A stretch of DNA of 64,000 nucleotides from Aquabacter sediminis (GTDB lineage Bacteria; Pseudomonadota; Alphaproteobacteria; Rhizobiales; Xanthobacteraceae). The stretch is from contig NZ_JARBFX010000003.1 in NCBI RefSeq assembly GCF_028863665.1, positions 372,001 through 436,000 of the forward strand, read 5' to 3'. The notes under the pieces were generated by a model. That model was not told the origin of the DNA, made no database searches, and was given only the letters and a program-made list of their open reading frames with translations. Position 1 is the stretch's first letter; every line of letters starts with the position of its first letter. Positions 1 to 9,350 of the stretch are shown in pieces. Both the position numbers and the translations under genes were made by a program.

Positions 1-201
1 CCGCAACCGCAGTGTTGGCAAAGCCCGCGTCTGCGGATCTCACGTGCGAATGCGCCCGCCTCCCCGCTCACGCCATGCCGGTATTCAAGTATAGTTTTGA
101 TCCATCACAAAGACTTCACGTTCAATTGCTTCCCATGCTACTTTAAAGGGAAATAAGCCCGATTTCGTTTGCCAGTTTCAATGGCAAAGGGAGGAAAGGG
201 T

Positions 202-2052
202 ATGAAGTGTCCTCCGGTGCCCCCGTACGAGAAGGCGCGGCTCGCTTCTCTCGCGACCTACTGCCTCGCAGATGAGGCGCCGGTTGCCGACCTCTCCCCG
301 TTGGTGGAGATGGCCTTGCACGTCTTCGACGTGCCCATGGCGGCCGTCAACATGATCGGCTCCGATCATGTCTTCTTCGCCGCGAGCGCCGGTTTGGGGG
401 AGGTGGACAAACGCCGGGACGTGTCCTTCTGCGCCCACGCCATCCTTCAAGGCAACGTGATGGTTGTTCCTGATGCAACCCGCGACGAGCGCTTCCACGA
501 CAACCCCCTTGTGGTCGGCAGCGCGAACATCCGGTTCTATGCCGGTGCCCCTCTCCTTTCCGACGACGGCCATGCAATTGGCGTTCTGTGCGTTCTGGAT
601 ACCCATCCCCGCCCGGACTTTTCCAGCGCGGACAGACAGCGCCTCGCCCAGTTGGCCCAGATGGTGATGGATCGACTCGAGGTCCGGCGAAAGACAACAC
701 CTTCCGCGGAACACAGGCCCGTTCACGTCCGTCCCATTGATCCAGAACGGCTGTTCCTCCTATCGACCATCGACCCCTTGACCGGGCTGCCAAATCGCCA
801 ACACTTCTACCGGGCCGTGGAGGCGAGCCTCCTCACGGGCCATGCATGCGCCGTCCTGATGATCGACATTGACGGCTTCAACGACATCAACAACCTCCTG
901 GGGCCCGAGGCGGCAGACACCGTTCTCAAGGCGTTGGGCGGGCTCCTATCCGCCGAGGCCGTGGATGGCACAACGGTTGCCCGCGTGGGCGGCGATGAGT
1001 TTGCCGTGTTGGTTGGGGGTCTTTGCGAACGCGACGCAGAGCCCTTTGCCCGCCAGCTCCTGTCCAAGATCGCGAACATGTCCCCGCTGGCCGGCGATGA
1101 CCTCCAGATCAGTGCCAGTTGCGGCATGGCCCTATTCCCGCGCGACGCGAAGGAGGCGGTCGAATTGATCGGCGATGCCGACCTCGCCCTTCATGCCGCC
1201 AAGATCAGCCGGAATGCTAACGTTGCTCTCTACTCTCCCTCCCTTCGAAATCAGGCGTGGGATCGCAGGCTCTCCAGCGCGGATCTTCATCGGGCGGTCG
1301 CCCATGGCGAGCTTTGCCTGTTCTACCAGCCGCAGATCCGCTTGTCGGACGGCGCCCTGGTTGGGGCGGAGGCGCTGATCCGATGGCTTCACCCAAGCCG
1401 TGGATTGCTTTCGCCCGCCGCATTTCTCCCCTCCTTGGAAGCTGGGCCTCTTGCCCAGGCCGTCGGCCGCTGGGTGCTCGATGAAGGCTGCGCCCAGGCC
1501 GCCCGCTGGCGCCGGCAGGGCCGCTCCAGCTTCCGCATGGCGGTCAATCTCTTCGGCTCGCAATTGCGCGCCGGCGACCTGGCAAGGCAGGTGGAAGAGG
1601 CCCTGCGCCGCCACGATTTGCCTCCGCAGGCGCTTGAACTGGAAATCACCGAGAACATCGTGTTGTCCAATGATGCCGCTGCCTTGGAGGCGCTGACCCT
1701 GCTTCGGGACATGGGCGTGGGCATCGCCTTCGATGATTTCGGCACGGGTTTCGCCGCGCTCAGCCTCCTGACGCGCTATCCGGTCAACTGCATCAAGATC
1801 GACCGCAGCTTCGTCCAGGCCATGCTGCGGTCCCCGCGCGAGGCGGCTGTCATTTCCTCCATCCTGCAGATGGGCCGGGCGCTGGACATGGACGTTATCG
1901 CCGAAGGCATCGAATCCGAAGACGAGCGCGCCTATCTGGTGGAGCGCGCCTGCCCGGAAGGACAGGGCTATCTGTTCGGCAAGCCGATGCCGGCCCACGC
2001 TTTCGAGGCCTTGCTTTTCGACGCACCGCAGGACCTGCGATGCGCGAGATAG
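202..2052 (+). CDS. GAF-GGDEF-EAL cyclic-di-GMP turnover protein
   Basis: This is a 616-residue cytoplasmic signalling protein. A GAF-type sensor domain occupies roughly residues 25-160, followed by a diguanylate cyclase domain with intact GGDEF at 263-267 and a phosphodiesterase domain with intact EAL at 390-392. The downstream DDFGTG motif of active EAL domains is also kept, so both synthesis and breakdown of c-di-GMP are possible. No membrane segment is seen. The frame is open from 169, but I chose ATG 202 because a purine-rich GGGAGG-type ribosome site ends a few bases before it. The next gene is an unrelated exported protein, so it is probably transcribed alone. Ligand and net activity cannot be read from the sequence. 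Confidence 0.93.
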   Translation: MKCPPVPPYEKARLASLATYCLADEAPVADLSPLVEMALHVFDVPMAAVNMIGSDHVFFAASAGLGEVDKRRDVSFCAHAILQGNVMVVPDATRDERFHDNPLVVGSANIRFYAGAPLLSDDGHAIGVLCVLDTHPRPDFSSADRQRLAQLAQMVMDRLEVRRKTTPSAEHRPVHVRPIDPERLFLLSTIDPLTGLPNRQHFYRAVEASLLTGHACAVLMIDIDGFNDINNLLGPEAADTVLKALGGLLSAEAVDGTTVARVGGDEFAVLVGGLCERDAEPFARQLLSKIANMSPLAGDDLQISASCGMALFPRDAKEAVELIGDADLALHAAKISRNANVALYSPSLRNQAWDRRLSSADLHRAVAHGELCLFYQPQIRLSDGALVGAEALIRWLHPSRGLLSPAAFLPSLEAGPLAQAVGRWVLDEGCAQAARWRRQGRSSFRMAVNLFGSQLRAGDLARQVEEALRRHDLPPQALELEITENIVLSNDAAALEALTLLRDMGVGIAFDDFGTGFAALSLLTRYPVNCIKIDRSFVQAMLRSPREAAVISSILQMGRALDMDVIAEGIESEDERAYLVERACPEGQGYLFGKPMPAHAFEALLFDAPQDLRCAR

Positions 2053-2153
2053 GGGCTCCCTCTCGCGGTCAGGTCAAGCAACCAAACACCGGAAGCCGGC
2101 GTTGTGTGTCGATGGCAACAGGGCGCATCGCTTTCGTTTGAAAGGTCATGCCG

Positions 2154-2588
2154 ATGAAAGTCTTTTCGGTACTCAGAGTCGGGCTCCTGGCATTGGCGGC
2201 GCTTATCGGCACCGTCTCGATGGCGAGCGCGGCCGACGGAACCATCAGCATCCGTATCGTGAAGGCCGGGTTCGTGGTTGGCGGATCCGCTGGAGACGGT
2301 GTGCTGACGTTTCAGGGCCGCAAATATCCGCTCTCCGTCGGAGGGCTAAGTTATGGCTTCACCTTTGGCGCTTCGGAGACGCGATTTCACGGCAAGGTCC
2401 GAAACATCCGCCGTCCGTCTGACATTGCCGGGGTCTATGCCCAGGGCGGTGCTGGCGCGGCCCTTGGAAAGGGCGCGCAAGTTGTCGTGCTGACGAACCA
2501 GAATGGCGCCATCCTGGAGTTGAGCGGCGAGCAAAAGGGCGTCATCGTGAGCCTGGATTTGAGCGGCCTCGCTTTATCGCTGAAGTGA
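2154..2588 (+). CDS. small exported protein of unknown function
   Basis: This gene encodes 144 residues. The start MKVFSVLRVG is followed by a hydrophobic stretch ending in ASA-A, a clear Sec signal peptide cleaved near residue 24, so the mature protein is periplasmic. The mature part is glycine-rich and beta-like with no cysteines or catalytic motif. It has a loose resemblance to the small EipA/DUF1134 and lipid-binding YSC84-like periplasmic families, but I cannot assign one with confidence. ATG 2154 is preferred over ATG 2148 because AAAGG at 2141-2145 is 8 nt from the former and only 2 nt from the latter. It stands alone between unrelated genes. Confidence 0.75.
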   Translation: MKVFSVLRVGLLALAALIGTVSMASAADGTISIRIVKAGFVVGGSAGDGVLTFQGRKYPLSVGGLSYGFTFGASETRFHGKVRNIRRPSDIAGVYAQGGAGAALGKGAQVVVLTNQNGAILELSGEQKGVIVSLDLSGLALSLK

Positions 2589-2753
2589 CGATTTCCCAAC
2601 GGGATCGGCGCCCCGATGGATTGTCGCCACCCTTCATCTGCCGGGCAACATAGCGGCTCTGCGGGTGCGACGGCATGCTGCGCTCTTATCATTCGGCCTT
2701 CGTGTCGATAGGTTTGCGCGACCTTCAGCCCTGCCGTTCACCCCGGAGCTGTC

Positions 2754-3713
2754 ATGAAGAAGATTGCGCTAGAAGAGCATTTTCTCACGCCCGCCCTCGT
2801 GCCCCACATGCAGGCGGCGATGCCCGAGGTTTCACCGGAGGCTGCGGAGACGCTCGTCGATCTCATGCTGGACTTCGGCGAGCGGCGGCTGGCGGCCATG
2901 GATGCAGCCGGCGTCGATATTGCCGTGCTCTCCATTTCTGGCCCTGGCGTGCAGGCTGAGCCCGATGGCGGACGCGCGGTGAAGCTCGCCCTTCAGGCCA
3001 ATGACGCCCTGGCGGCGGAGATCCAGAAGCAGCCCGCGCGGTATCGCGGTTTCGCCCATCTGCCCATGCAGGACGTGCCCGCCGCCATCAAGGAACTGGA
3101 GCGCTCCGTCAGGCAGCTGGGTCTCGTCGGCGCGATGGTCAACGGCCACACCCATGGCGTCTATCTGGATGATCCCAGATATGATCCCTTCTGGGAGTGC
3201 CTGCAGGCGCTCGATGCGCCGCTTTATCTTCACCCGACAGATTCCTTCGTCCTGCCGTACGTGCTTCAGGGCGCCCCGGAACTGGTAAAGCCCACGTGGG
3301 AGTGGAACTTCGAGACCTCCTCCCACTTCCTGCGCCTCGTCTTTTCGGGGGTCTTCGATCGTTTCCCGAAGCTGAAGATCATCCTCGGCCACATGGGCGA
3401 GACGATGCCTTACCACCTGTGGCGCTTCGACAGTCGAGCCGCGCTCATCGTCGGCAAGCGTCCCTTGAAGGAAGCGCCCTCCTTCTACTTGAAGCGGAAC
3501 ATGTACGTGACCACCTCGGGCCAGTTCGACAATGTGCCGCTCCTCGCCGCGCTCTCCGCGCTTGGCACCGAACGGGTGCTGTTCTCCATCGACTATCCTT
3601 ATGAGGATTCCGTACTGGCCGGTCGCTTCCTTGACGAGGCGCCGCTGGAGGCGGAGATCCGCGAGAAGGTGGCGCGCGGCAACGCGATGGCCGTGATGAA
3701 CATCAAGACGTGA
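2754..3713 (+). CDS. amidohydrolase-family aromatic acid decarboxylase
   Basis: This 319-residue protein belongs to the metal-dependent amidohydrolase-2 family, and overall resembles gamma-resorcylate and 2,3-dihydroxybenzoate decarboxylases. The expected metal and catalytic residues are present: LEEH at 6-9, His160 in LHPTD, His213 in GHMGE and Asp280 in SIDYP. Length equals that of characterised members (about 320-330). Such enzymes decarboxylate hydroxybenzoates without oxygen, and the reaction is reversible. There is no signal peptide, so it is cytoplasmic. No transporter or regulator is directly attached. It converges with the sulfatase gene. The substrate is not determined; other decarboxylase-like acyl hydrolases of the superfamily are possible. 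Confidence 0.85.
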   Translation: MKKIALEEHFLTPALVPHMQAAMPEVSPEAAETLVDLMLDFGERRLAAMDAAGVDIAVLSISGPGVQAEPDGGRAVKLALQANDALAAEIQKQPARYRGFAHLPMQDVPAAIKELERSVRQLGLVGAMVNGHTHGVYLDDPRYDPFWECLQALDAPLYLHPTDSFVLPYVLQGAPELVKPTWEWNFETSSHFLRLVFSGVFDRFPKLKIILGHMGETMPYHLWRFDSRAALIVGKRPLKEAPSFYLKRNMYVTTSGQFDNVPLLAALSALGTERVLFSIDYPYEDSVLAGRFLDEAPLEAEIREKVARGNAMAVMNIKT

Positions 3714-3866
3714 CCGGGCGTGAGTGTTGAGCCCCGCTTCAGGGGCGGGCCGAAAGTCCCCTGACTTTTCCCCAGAGGAGGAACGGCTTGGAGCACAAGC
3801 CGTTCAGAATGTTTCGATCTGACCGATGAATCGCCCTCTCACTCATCGATAAAGAAGGCGTGATCC

Positions 3867-3891
3867 GATCAGCCTGCTGTGCAGGCTGATC
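3867..3891. terminator. perfect 10-bp inverted repeat between convergent genes
   Basis: GATCAGCCTG and its exact complement flank a 5-nt loop between the stop codons of the converging amidohydrolase and sulfatase genes. The position suits a bidirectional terminator, but no T-run follows on either side, so this is tentative. Confidence 0.45.
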
Positions 3892-3901
3892 AGCGCATGC
3901 T

Positions 3902-5695
3902 CTAGCCACGCTCGCTCGCCGGCGGGAAGTGCCACTTCCCGTCGCGGATCGGCAAGAAGCTGCCATCGTCGACACCCACCTCCTCCGCAATCCGGCTGTT
4001 CATCTTTCCGTTCATGGCCATGATCAGGTCGGCGTTAGCCTTGACGTTCATGGCAAGATTGTTGGTCTCGTCGGGATCATTCCGGAGATCGTACAACTCA
4101 AGATCGTTCTTTGCCGTCAGGTCCTCCAGTGTCACCGGCGTGTTGAACGCGACGGGCGAGAAATAGCGGCTGAAGCGGTAGCGGCCGTCGAACACGCTGC
4201 GGATGCTGCAGCGATTATTGAAATCCGGATCGTTTTTCTGAAGCTCGGAGATCTTTCCCGCGAGCGGGATCTTCTTGTCGTCCATATAGACGTCGAACTC
4301 CACCGCCCATTTCGCGTCCTGGTAGGACAGCATGTCGTAGCAGAAGAGCGATGACGGCCGCAGCGTATCGGCGCTGGCGGCCTTCGGATCGGTCATGAGG
4401 GGCGAGAAATCCCGGCCGGGGAGCCCCGCACCCACCTTCTTCAGCGTCTCGGGATCGGCGCCGGTGAGTGCAAGCAGCGTCGGCGTGAGGTCTATCTGCG
4501 AGGTGACCGCGTTGCAGCTCACCCCGCCGGGATAGGCGGGATGGACGATCATCAACGGCAGATGAACCTGCTGGCGGTAGGTGCAGTTGCCTTTGCCGCG
4601 CATCTGGTGGTGCCCGCCGAGCTCGCCGTGGTCGGCGGTGAAGACGATGATGGTATTGTCACCGAATCCGTTCGCCTTCAAGGAGTCCAGCACGCGGGAG
4701 ACTTGCAGGTCGCAATCGCGAATGCAGTTGAAGTAGTAGTTCTGGAGCACCCGCCAGCGCCGGTCTTCGTCAGGCCACACGCCGACCAGGACGTCCATCA
4801 CCTCCTGGTAGATGTGGTGCGCCTTTGGCCGTCCGGGCGCGGTCCAAGCCTGGGTGCGCGTGCTCGGCAGCGGCACCTCGTCCCAACTGGCCTTGTAGAG
4901 ATCATTGCCAGGAGCGCGGGCGATGGGCATCGCCGTTTTCCTGCCCTGGATGTTCTGACCGGGAAGGTCGGAATTGATGTACATCACGTCGTGCGGGTTC
5001 ACGAAATTGACTGCCAGGTACCAGGGCTTGCCTTCGCGGGCGAGGTCCTGGGCCTTGGTGCGCAACCAGCGCGTCACGAAGGCCGTGGTGGTGTCGTCAT
5101 AATTATACCCTCCCAGGGTCGTGTCATTGATGTCGCCGACGCCGAAGAAGTCCTGGAACCCGTAACTTTCGATGATCTTACGATATTCAGGAAACGGCGC
5201 GTCGATGGCCTGGCTCACCTGGTCCAGATTGACCGAAAGGTGCCACTTGCCCTGATAGGCGGCATGGTAGCCGAGCTCCGCCATCCGATGGCCGATGGTC
5301 CGTACATCCGTGGACATGTCCCGCTGCCACAGGGCGCTGGCATTGTCGAACACACCCGTGTGCGGGATGTGCAGGCCCGTATAGAGGGTCGAACGGGCCG
5401 GCGAGCAGACGCAGGAGGCACCCTGGTGGTTATTGAAGGTGATGCCGTGCTTCTTGATCCACTCACGCCCGGGCACCGGGAAGGGCCAATTCTCGAAAAA
5501 ATGCTCCTGGTCCACCAGGATGAAAAGAATGTTGTAGCCGCCGGGTGGCGCGTCGGGCGCCTTGATCGGGGAAGGTGGAACACCCTCCTCCGCCTGAGCC
5601 ACCTTCGGCAGGAGGCCCGCGCCCAGAAGCGCCGCCCCGGATGTGAACAGGTCCCTGCGGGAGGGTTCAGCCGAGGTCTCGTTTTTCTTCGTCAT
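3902..5695 (-). CDS. Tat-exported type I sulfatase
   Basis: This is a 597-residue alkaline-phosphatase-superfamily sulfatase. The N-terminus carries a twin-arginine signal (SRRDLF, residues 12-17) and a hydrophobic stretch ending near AQA at 32-34, so the folded enzyme is likely exported to the periplasm. The sulfatase signature Cys97-Ser-Pro-Ala-Arg101 is intact; its cysteine is the one converted to formylglycine. Other family motifs are visible, including ILVDQEH near 59-65 and a central FTADHGE. It probably hydrolyses an organic sulfate ester for sulfur or carbon supply, but the substrate is unknown. No maturation enzyme or sulfate transporter lies beside it. It is downstream of the LysR gene on the same strand after a 340-nt gap, so probably has its own promoter. 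Confidence 0.9.
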   Translation of the reverse strand: MTKKNETSAEPSRRDLFTSGAALLGAGLLPKVAQAEEGVPPSPIKAPDAPPGGYNILFILVDQEHFFENWPFPVPGREWIKKHGITFNNHQGASCVCSPARSTLYTGLHIPHTGVFDNASALWQRDMSTDVRTIGHRMAELGYHAAYQGKWHLSVNLDQVSQAIDAPFPEYRKIIESYGFQDFFGVGDINDTTLGGYNYDDTTTAFVTRWLRTKAQDLAREGKPWYLAVNFVNPHDVMYINSDLPGQNIQGRKTAMPIARAPGNDLYKASWDEVPLPSTRTQAWTAPGRPKAHHIYQEVMDVLVGVWPDEDRRWRVLQNYYFNCIRDCDLQVSRVLDSLKANGFGDNTIIVFTADHGELGGHHQMRGKGNCTYRQQVHLPLMIVHPAYPGGVSCNAVTSQIDLTPTLLALTGADPETLKKVGAGLPGRDFSPLMTDPKAASADTLRPSSLFCYDMLSYQDAKWAVEFDVYMDDKKIPLAGKISELQKNDPDFNNRCSIRSVFDGRYRFSRYFSPVAFNTPVTLEDLTAKNDLELYDLRNDPDETNNLAMNVKANADLIMAMNGKMNSRIAEEVGVDDGSFLPIRDGKWHFPPASERG

Positions 5696-6035
5696 GCACA
5701 GCCTCCAAGACGACCCAAATGCAGTTCGGCGAAATCATCGTGGGGATCATTTAAGGGGATTTTCAGGTCCTTCGATCGGAAACCTGCCGGGACAAACGGC
5801 GACACTGGCCGCCCCACATCAAGGTCACGGGCAGACGCCGAGGTGCGTCGACCTTTAGGCGCGCAAACTCGCCCATTTTGCCAGCTCGCTCATGGATATA
5901 AGCATGGCTGCATGAAGCCGTGAAGACGAGAACCGCCCATCATCAATGGTCTATGGGCCAAGTCCGGACCGTTCCTGACGCCATCGCCCCTTCTGGCGGG
6001 ATACTTCTCGCGGCTTGTAAGACCGATTGCCAGCC
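5696..6035. other. intergenic region upstream of the sulfatase
   Basis: These 340 nt separate the end of the LysR gene from the start of the sulfatase gene. I see no convincing gene, RNA or strong hairpin. The sulfatase promoter should lie here, but no clear -35/-10 pair stands out. Confidence 0.5.
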
Positions 6036-6980
6036 CTACTCCGTTGATGCCCTCAGGGTCGACACGCAAGCTCGCATGGTCTCTGCCAACTGGTCGAGGC
6101 GTGAGGGTGGGCGGGCGCGGTAAAGGCGTGCCAGGACCAGTTCCTGAGCGCGAAAGGGACCATCCAGGGGGCGCGAGGCCAGTCGTCCCTGGTCCATGGC
6201 CAGATAGGGCGGCGAGAAATTGAGCACGGTATAGCCGAACCCGTTGGCCACCATGCTGCGCAGCATCTCGAATGAGCCGGTGCGATAGGCGATGCGCGGC
6301 TCAAGGCCCTCGGCGGCGAAGATGGAGAGGAAGTAGTCCCGCGTCTTGGGCATATCCAGCAGGATAAAAGGTTCCTTCGCCATGCTGGAGAGGCGGGGAC
6401 GGTCACGCTGAAGGATGGCATGCCCAGCCGGAACGACAAGTTGCACGGGCATGGTCCGCAAGGCGATGGTCTGCACGGTGGTGGGGAGGTCATAGTCATA
6501 CAGGATGGCCAGATCGAGTGCCCCGCTATGGAGGCTCTCCAGGAGCCCGTCATGGCTGTCTTCGTGCCAGCGCGCCTGGACCTTCGGATGTTCCTTCTCC
6601 ACCTCGTGCATCAGCCGAGGCACCAAATAGGGCGCAAACGTATTCAGGCAGCCGATGGACAGGCGAATGGCGGCGCGCGGCCCGCCACGTTCGCCCATGG
6701 TCTCGATCTCACGCACATGCAGGAGAATGCTGCGGGCATGGACGGCAAGGTCACGACCGGCCGGCGTCAGCAGCATGCCGCGCGCGTGGCGGCGGGTGAA
6801 GAGCTTCAGGCCGAGCGTCCGTTCCATTTGGGAAATGGCGGTGGACACGGACGAAGGCGACACGTTCAGCGTCTCCGAGGCCCGAAGCACGCTCAGATGG
6901 TTCGCCGCCGTCAGGAAATAGGCCAGTTGGCGAAGGCTGAGATTGGGCACATCGCGCCAGGCATCCTGACTTTCAGTCAC
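6036..6980 (-). CDS. LysR-family transcriptional regulator
   Basis: This 314-residue protein has an N-terminal winged helix-turn-helix (about residues 14-73, with SLRQLAYF and the recognition region SPSSVSTAISQME) and a C-terminal periplasmic-binding-like effector domain from about 95 onward. The start is GTG. It is divergent from the Rieske oxygenase/transporter operon across a 328-nt AT-rich gap, the classic arrangement for a LysR regulator acting on its divergent neighbour, so it probably activates that operon in response to the substrate or an intermediate. The sulfatase downstream on the same strand could also be a target. The ligand is unknown. Confidence 0.92.
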   Translation of the reverse strand: MTESQDAWRDVPNLSLRQLAYFLTAANHLSVLRASETLNVSPSSVSTAISQMERTLGLKLFTRRHARGMLLTPAGRDLAVHARSILLHVREIETMGERGGPRAAIRLSIGCLNTFAPYLVPRLMHEVEKEHPKVQARWHEDSHDGLLESLHSGALDLAILYDYDLPTTVQTIALRTMPVQLVVPAGHAILQRDRPRLSSMAKEPFILLDMPKTRDYFLSIFAAEGLEPRIAYRTGSFEMLRSMVANGFGYTVLNFSPPYLAMDQGRLASRPLDGPFRAQELVLARLYRARPPSRLDQLAETMRACVSTLRASTE

Positions 6981-7308
6981 GGCCGCTCGCCCCGGTTACG
7001 GGCAGAGGGGCTTGCCCATCTTGTGACCGGCGCCGGTCGGACGCGATCCACTCACGGCGTAAAATCATGCAATAGTAGCCTATAAAATCATCAAACCGCA
7101 TATCTCTCATGCATTTGCAGGGCGTCTGCTCAAAATGATGCCGCATAGCACAATCTTTATCGGCCGCTTGGTTCTGATTTATTGAATTTGTAATCGTATT
7201 AATTCGATTTGCCAATGTCAGGGGCCGGCGCAATTCTCAGTGCATGTCGAGCGGAGCGGCTTCTGCAAAAGAGGCATCTCCTCCTCCGCCGCCCACGGAG
7301 AACGGTCC
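6981..7308. promoter_or_regulatory. divergent promoter region, LysR / oxygenase operon
   Basis: This gap between divergent genes is much richer in A+T than its surroundings from about 7060 to 7215. It contains an imperfect inverted repeat, ATTGAATT at 7181-7188 and AATTCGAT at 7201-7208, separated by 12 nt (7 of 8 positions match), and a GCAT-N7-ATGC dyad at 7098-7112. Either could be part of a LysR binding site. The specific operator is a guess; the regulatory role of the region is likely from gene layout. Confidence 0.5.
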
Positions 7309-8673
7309 ATGGCGATCCAAAAGCAGTTTCTCTCCAAGCCTTTCGCGGGCTATTTGAACGGCCCGCTCCCGGAGGAGAATGCCGAGCTCACCCACGTGGA
7401 AAAGGGGTCGCCGGGGGGAGAACTGCTCCGGCGTTACTGGCAGCCGGTGGCGCTGACCTCGGAGATCAAGGATGTCCCGCTGGGCGTCCGCATGTTTGGC
7501 GAGGACCTGGTGGTGTTCCGCAACACCAGTGGCGAATACGGCATCCTGGACCGCCACTGCCCGCACCGCGGCACGTCCCTTGAATTCGGCCTGCCCACGG
7601 AATGCGGCCTGCGCTGCTGCTACCATGGCTGGCTGTTCGCCATGGACGGAAAGGTTCTTGAAACGCCCGGAGATCCCCCCGGCAGCACGCTGAAGGACCG
7701 CCTCTATCACGGGGCCTATCCGGCCCGGGAATATAAGGGGCTCGTGTTCGGCTATTTCGGTCCGATCGAAAGCATGCCGGAGTTCCCGGTCTATGATTCC
7801 TATGAATATCCGGGCGACAAGCTCGTGCCCTATTCTGTCAGCTATCCCTGTAACTGGCTGCAGGTGCAGGAAAACGTGATGGACCCGGCCCATGCTGTGT
7901 TCCTGCACACCCGCGTGACCTTCTCCCACTTCTCCGACACCTGGGGCGAGCTTCCGGTGATGGATTTCGTGGAGACGCCCACGGGCATGATCTACGTGAC
8001 CACGCGCCGCTGGAAGGACAAGGTGTGGGTCCGCTCCAATGACATCCTCATGCCGAACCTCGCTCAGGTCGGGCACATTTGGGAGGACGGACAGGAGGCC
8101 AAGCAGTTCGGCCGCGTCGGAATCACGCGCTGGACCACGCCCATCGACAACCGCACCTGCAAGGTGATCGGCTGGCGCCATTTCCACCCGGAGGTGGATC
8201 CGCGCGGCATCGCCCGCGAGGACCAGTGCGGGCCCGGATCGGTCGACTTCTACGGCCAGGGTGCGGGCGGCAGCTTCGAGGAGCGCCAGCGCCTCCCCGG
8301 TGATTACGATGCCATCGTCACCCAGCGGCCCATCGCCATCCATGCGCTGGAACACCTGACCTATTGCGACAAGGGCGTGGTGCTGTTCCGCAAGCTCCTG
8401 CGCCGCGACATCCGGCGCCTGGCGGCCGGCGAGGACATCCCGCTGTCGGGGCACAGGTCCAACGGCCTCATCCCTACCTATTGCCATGACACCGTCCTCG
8501 ACATTCCCCCCATGGACGGGGTGGACGACCTGGAACTCCTTGAGGAGGTGGGGCAGCGGGTGACCGAGATCGTGGTCGAGGGGGAACACCATGATGGCGA
8601 CGACCGCCTCGAAATCGTGCGGCGCAAGCTGCTCGACTACCAGCGCTCCCTTCTGCCCCGCGCGGCAGAGTGA
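7309..8673 (+). CDS. Rieske non-haem iron oxygenase, catalytic subunit
   Basis: This 454-residue cytoplasmic enzyme has an N-terminal Rieske domain with ligands Cys84-x-His86 and Cys103-x2-His106, then a catalytic domain with the mononuclear iron motif Asp192...His195...His200 in the sequence NVMDPAHAVFLH. This type inserts oxygen into, or O- or N-demethylates, aromatic and other ring substrates, and needs electrons from a reductase. A matching 2Fe-2S/FAD reductase is encoded at 15425 in the same operon. No small beta subunit of the usual type is visible. I chose ATG 7309 because GGAG lies 8 nt upstream and the in-frame residues from 7240 do not look like coding sequence. The substrate is probably what the adjacent ABC importer brings in. 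Confidence 0.92.
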   Translation: MAIQKQFLSKPFAGYLNGPLPEENAELTHVEKGSPGGELLRRYWQPVALTSEIKDVPLGVRMFGEDLVVFRNTSGEYGILDRHCPHRGTSLEFGLPTECGLRCCYHGWLFAMDGKVLETPGDPPGSTLKDRLYHGAYPAREYKGLVFGYFGPIESMPEFPVYDSYEYPGDKLVPYSVSYPCNWLQVQENVMDPAHAVFLHTRVTFSHFSDTWGELPVMDFVETPTGMIYVTTRRWKDKVWVRSNDILMPNLAQVGHIWEDGQEAKQFGRVGITRWTTPIDNRTCKVIGWRHFHPEVDPRGIAREDQCGPGSVDFYGQGAGGSFEERQRLPGDYDAIVTQRPIAIHALEHLTYCDKGVVLFRKLLRRDIRRLAAGEDIPLSGHRSNGLIPTYCHDTVLDIPPMDGVDDLELLEEVGQRVTEIVVEGEHHDGDDRLEIVRRKLLDYQRSLLPRAAE

Positions 8674-8709
8674 CATCGCCCGGCGGCCCGATAGAAGAAG
8701 GATGAGCCT

Positions 8710-9321
8710 GTGACCAAGCATCCGATCCAAACCGGCCCGGTGGACTGGAGTGGCGAAAACCCCGGCATCTATCTGAAGGAACAGCCGGATGGCCCCTGGA
8801 CCGGGCTCATGTGCTTCTTCCGCATCGTCTATTCCCCCTACGGCCTCGGCAGCGGGATCGTGGTGCTGGATGAGCCGAACCTGGCCAAGGGCCTGCCGGA
8901 CGCGGCCAATTTCTGCATGTCCGACAATGAGGAACTGGCCCGCTATCTGGTGGCGGACTTCTTCTCGAAGTTCGCCGCCTTCCGCGTCTCTCCCGGCATC
9001 GGCGCCTTGAGCTATCTGCCGGCCACCGAGGTGCGGCGGGAGGGCGACACCCGAAGCACCTATCGGGAGATCGTGCGGTCGGCCGAATTCGAGGTGGTCG
9101 CCACCTGGAACGACCTCACCGCCCCCTATGCGGTGGACATGCCGCCCGAGAAGGGACCCACCAAAGCGCACGAGATGTACAGCGTGTTCCTGGACGCCCC
9201 GCAGGCCAGCGTGACCATAAACGGGCGTCCTTTGAAGGGCTCCGTTGTCACCCGCAACTGCGCCGACACGGTCAAGAGTTCGGCATTCCTGGCCTTTTCC
9301 GAGACCTGGGTCCGGACATAG
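8710..9321 (+). CDS. conserved-looking protein of unknown family in the oxygenase operon
   Basis: This gene encodes 203 residues from a GTG start preceded by a good AGAAGGA ribosome site. I do not recognise the family. There is no signal peptide, membrane helix or metal-binding cysteine cluster. The sequence is acidic, with a tryptophan-rich N-terminus and mixed alpha/beta character. Its tight position between the Rieske oxygenase and the importer permeases suggests a role with the oxygenase substrate, such as an accessory subunit, isomerase or hydrolase. It is not a typical ring-hydroxylating beta subunit by eye. Confidence 0.8.
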   Translation: MTKHPIQTGPVDWSGENPGIYLKEQPDGPWTGLMCFFRIVYSPYGLGSGIVVLDEPNLAKGLPDAANFCMSDNEELARYLVADFFSKFAAFRVSPGIGALSYLPATEVRREGDTRSTYREIVRSAEFEVVATWNDLTAPYAVDMPPEKGPTKAHEMYSVFLDAPQASVTINGRPLKGSVVTRNCADTVKSSAFLAFSETWVRT

Positions 9322-9350
9322 GCGGCCGAGCCATCAGCGGAGGATCGGAC

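Noticed and set aside
4541-5923. 460-codon open frame on the plus strand
   Set aside because: It lies antisense to the sulfatase, which has a signal peptide and an intact active site; the plus frame encodes low-complexity, Val/His/Arg-rich sequence with no family signature.
8710-9321. small (beta) subunit of the ring-hydroxylating oxygenase
   Set aside because: Length is near 200 residues, but the sequence does not show the cone-shaped NTF2-like beta-subunit pattern I would expect; left as unknown.
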